Below, piece by piece: positions 40,516-42,449 of a stretch of DNA of 42,449 nucleotides. The stretch comes from Aquibacillus salsiterrae (lineage in GTDB: Bacteria; Bacillota; Bacilli; Bacillales; Amphibacillaceae): the NCBI RefSeq assembly GCF_028416595.1, contig NZ_JAMQKC010000018.1, positions 1 through 42,449 on the forward strand, given 5' to 3'. Numbering within the stretch: the stretch's first letter is position 1; every line of letters begins with the position of its first letter. The position numbers and the translations under genes are program-made. The notes under the pieces are model-generated. The model was not told the origin of the DNA. It was given only the letters and a program-made list of their open reading frames with translations, and did no database searches.

Positions 40516-41859
40516 TTGGAAGGCGAGTCGGTCAGTATATTATCTTTTGTAGTAATGTTTTCGTTGATTTTGTTAAATGGCTTTTTTGTTGCAGCGGAAT
40601 TTGCGATTGTGAAGATAAGACCAACAAAAATTGAACAACTAGAGCGGGAAAACAATCGAAGAGCAAAGTTTGTTAGAAAAGTTGTTGATGAAATGGATAT
40701 GCATTTAGCAGCAGCTCAGCTTGGAATTACGTTAACATCGCTAGGTATTGGTTGGATTGCTGAACCGTCGATTGCGGTATTAATCGAAAATGCTTTTCGC
40801 TTTATGGAGCTTAACATTTCTGCTACTGTTGTTCAAACCATCTCCTTTGTCATTGCATTTTCGATTGCGACTTATCTTCACATTACGATTGGAGAACAGG
40901 TGCCGAAAATGTGGGCCATTCAAAAAAATGAAAATGTTAGTCTAATGGTTGCTCTTCCGCTATATATATTTTGTAAAATCACCTACCTACCTATTCAGGT
41001 TTTAAAGAAGTCTACTGATGTCATGCTGAAGGTAGTCGGAGTAGATTCTAGAAATGAGGAGGAAGCACATTCTACAGAAGAAATTAAAATGATTCTTTCA
41101 AGAAGTCCTGATTTAGGGCCAGAGCAGCAAAAGATGCTGACAAAGATCTTTGATTTTGACGATCGTTTTGTTCGGGAAATCATGGTACACCGAAAAGATA
41201 TGGATATCATTTATATTGAAAACGATAGGAAAGAAAATATCGCTTATATTAAGGAAAGTAAACACTCTCGGTTCCCTGTTTGTGGTGAAGACCGGGATGA
41301 TATATTAGGGTTTATCAATGTTAGGGACCTATATAGTATGGACGAAGATGGTCAAGAAGTTGACCTCAAACAAGTAATAAGGAACATACCGAAAATATAT
41401 GAGATGAGGCCGATAAAACAAGCATTAAAAGAAATGCAAAAAGGCCACTATCAAATGGCGATTGTCACGGATGAATATGGAGGAGTATCCGGGCTAATTA
41501 CGATTGAGGATATTTTAGAAGAAATCGTAGGTGAAATCCAAGACGAATATGATAATGAGGTTGAGCCGATAAGGAAGTATCAGGATAAGATTCGTGTGGA
41601 TGCAGGTGTCCTGATTGATCAAGTAAATGATGAGTTGAGTTTAAACTTAGAAGAGATTGATGGAATTGACACGATTGGTGGCTATATTTTGACAAAGATC
41701 GAAAATCCTCCAAAAGTCGGTCAAACAATTGAACTGGACGATTTTGATGTCAAAATTTTAGAGACCGAGGAAAATCGAATTAAATTATTGGAATTTAAGC
41801 AGATTGATGAGAAAGAAAAGTTGGTAGAGATAAGTAAAGAACAGCATCATGTAAGTTAA
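40516..41859 (+). CDS. CNNM/CorC (HlyC)-type CBS-domain membrane protein
   Basis: A 447-residue protein: a DUF21 membrane domain (about residues 1-190, FFVAAEFAIVKIRP start), two CBS domains (about 205-335, including MVHRKDMD and ALKEMQKGHYQMAIVTDEYGG), and a C-terminal CorC/HlyC transporter-associated domain (about 350-430). Such proteins are linked to Mg2+ or other divalent cation efflux, although many are annotated as hemolysin-like. TTG 40516 follows AAGGGGGAA. It is divergent from the CDF gene, pairing two likely metal-homeostasis genes. The 240-base gap between them shows no riboswitch that I can recognise. Confidence 0.9.
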   Translation: MEGESVSILSFVVMFSLILLNGFFVAAEFAIVKIRPTKIEQLERENNRRAKFVRKVVDEMDMHLAAAQLGITLTSLGIGWIAEPSIAVLIENAFRFMELNISATVVQTISFVIAFSIATYLHITIGEQVPKMWAIQKNENVSLMVALPLYIFCKITYLPIQVLKKSTDVMLKVVGVDSRNEEEAHSTEEIKMILSRSPDLGPEQQKMLTKIFDFDDRFVREIMVHRKDMDIIYIENDRKENIAYIKESKHSRFPVCGEDRDDILGFINVRDLYSMDEDGQEVDLKQVIRNIPKIYEMRPIKQALKEMQKGHYQMAIVTDEYGGVSGLITIEDILEEIVGEIQDEYDNEVEPIRKYQDKIRVDAGVLIDQVNDELSLNLEEIDGIDTIGGYILTKIENPPKVGQTIELDDFDVKILETEENRIKLLEFKQIDEKEKLVEISKEQHHVS

Positions 41860-41907
41860 TCCTTTTATTTGTAAACGTTAACATAAATAAAGAATTTTGT
41901 CCTCCTG

Positions 41908-41938
41908 TTGACTTCTTTTTAAATCGTGTTATTATAAA
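41908..41938 (+). promoter_or_regulatory. Promoter of the TPP riboswitch transcript
   Basis: TTGACT (41908-41913) and TTATAA/TATAAA (41932-41938) with an 18-19-base spacer lie about 30 bases before the riboswitch. Confidence 0.55.
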
Positions 41939-41962
41939 TATGAAAATTGAATTAGTAATTAT

Positions 41963-42075
41963 CTTCCACTAGGGGGACCTTCTGTAAGTTTAACTTGCAT
42001 AGAGGTTGAGATTAAAGTGAATGCTTTAAGACCCTTAGAACCTGATCTGGTTGATACCGGCGTAGGGAAGTGGAG
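41963..42075 (+). promoter_or_regulatory. TPP (thiamine pyrophosphate) riboswitch, THI element
   Basis: The conserved core is present: AGGGGGACC, then TTGAGATTAAAG, AGACCCTTAGAACCTGATCT and ACCGGCGTAGGGAAGTGGA. The outer P1 stem is TTCCAC with GTGGAG. The P3 arm runs CTTCTGTAAG...CTTGCATAGAGG. TPP binding should favour the terminator that starts 58 bases later. Such switches control thiamine synthesis or uptake genes, but none is visible in the remaining 370 bases. Confidence 0.92.
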
Positions 42076-42132
42076 TTGCGGATCCAGTATGTGTATGGTT
42101 TTGTATGTGTACATACTATTTATTTCCAATAC

Positions 42133-42168
42133 AACCACTTTCTTATCTATTGAGAAAGTGGTTTTTTT
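42133..42168 (+). terminator. Terminator of the riboswitch expression platform
   Basis: AACCACTTTCT (42133-42143) and AGAAAGTGGTT (42153-42163) form a perfect 11-bp stem followed by TTTTT. It lies between the TPP aptamer and the tandem repeats. Confidence 0.87.
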
Positions 42169-42184
42169 GTTGCAAGAAAAAGCA

Positions 42185-42449
42185 AGGCTTGTCTTACGCT
42201 TTTCGGAGCTGATCAAGGCGCCTACGCTTTTCTTGTCTAGCTCCGGCGCCTAGCTCCTCGAGGTCGTAAGTCAATCCTCTCCATGGCAAAGAGCGCCATT
42301 ACAAGGCTTGTCTTACGCTTGTCGGAGCTGATCAAGGCGCCTACGCTTTTCTTGTCTAGCTCCGGCGCCTAGCTCCTCGAGGTCGTAAGTCAATCCTCTC
42401 CATGGCAAAGAGCGCCATTACAAGGCTTGTCTTACGCTTGTCGGAGCTG
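42185..42449. repeat. Tandem dispersed-repeat copies (119-bp period) to the window edge
   Basis: TGTCTAGCTCCGGCGCCTAG begins at 42234 and 42353 and a right-half copy precedes them from 42185; the last unit is cut by the window end. Compared with the pair at 39028, the stems CATAAG/CTTATG became CGTAAG/CTTACG and GTGGC/GCCAC became ATGGC/GCCAT, so both sides changed together. No gene is seen after the riboswitch terminator. Confidence 0.95.

Noticed and set aside
42017-42253. A 78-codon open frame after the TPP aptamer start
   Set aside because: It begins inside the conserved riboswitch core and crosses the terminator and the dispersed repeat.

Overview
The window looks like a chromosomal segment of a low-GC, Gram-positive member of the Bacillaceae, probably a spore-forming and perhaps halotolerant genus. 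The evidence is gene content (MhqR-type quinone regulon, LutABC, fused RhaEW, MelA, a TPP riboswitch), strong GGAGG ribosome binding sites with frequent TTG/GTG starts, U-tract terminators, cre-type catabolite sites, and a dispersed GGCGCC-containing intergenic repeat. The genus cannot be fixed from sequence alone. No rRNA, tRNA or CRISPR array was seen.

Region 1 (1-4.0 kb, with scattered remnants to 9.8 kb) is an accessory patch. It holds an IS21-like element end, an ADP-ribosyltransferase-fold (DUF3990) gene with an overlapping small partner, a truncated and twice-frameshifted large serine recombinase, a decayed zeta-toxin gene behind an intact small partner gene, a DUF3885 fragment and an intact AbrB/VapC-type toxin-antitoxin pair. 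A second, broken vapC start lies at 8.14 kb beside a broken RraA-like gene.

Region 2 (4.06-7.7 kb) is a quinone/electrophile detoxification cluster. It encodes an MhqR-like MarR repressor with a near-perfect operator on its own promoter, a ring-cleaving VOC dioxygenase, a flavin reductase, a dead second dioxygenase copy and a WrbA-like quinone reductase preceded by two more operator-like palindromes. An Lgt-like membrane protein that appears to lack key catalytic residues follows at 8.5 kb.

Region 3 (9.9-25.6 kb) is carbohydrate metabolism. An AraC regulator, alpha-galactosidase MelA and a ROK glucokinase come first. Then a ROK repressor heads a long co-directional cluster: two TIM-barrel sugar isomerase/epimerase-like proteins, four Gfo/Idh/MocA oxidoreductases, a three-component ABC sugar importer without its own ATPase, and an MFS permease. 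This gene mix resembles oxidative (3-keto) glycoside-degradation loci and is the best candidate for an undescribed pathway.

Region 4 (25.7-29.4 kb) has a pentapeptide-repeat protein and a DHA2 drug-efflux pump on the minus strand, and a TetR regulator divergent from them. Between them is a nine-copy, 52-bp tandem array embedded in halves of the dispersed repeat.

Region 5 (29.8-38.9 kb) couples L-rhamnose catabolism (rhaB, rhaA, rhaEW, rhaR) to lactate oxidation (lutABC). Rhamnose could pass through lactaldehyde and L-lactate to pyruvate. A second, degenerate 52-bp-period array of hairpin units lies between rhaR and lutA.

Region 6 (39-42.4 kb) has tandem 123-bp repeats, a cation diffusion facilitator, a CorC/HlyC-type CBS membrane protein, and a TPP riboswitch with a terminator. 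No gene follows the riboswitch within the window, only two ~119-bp repeat copies.
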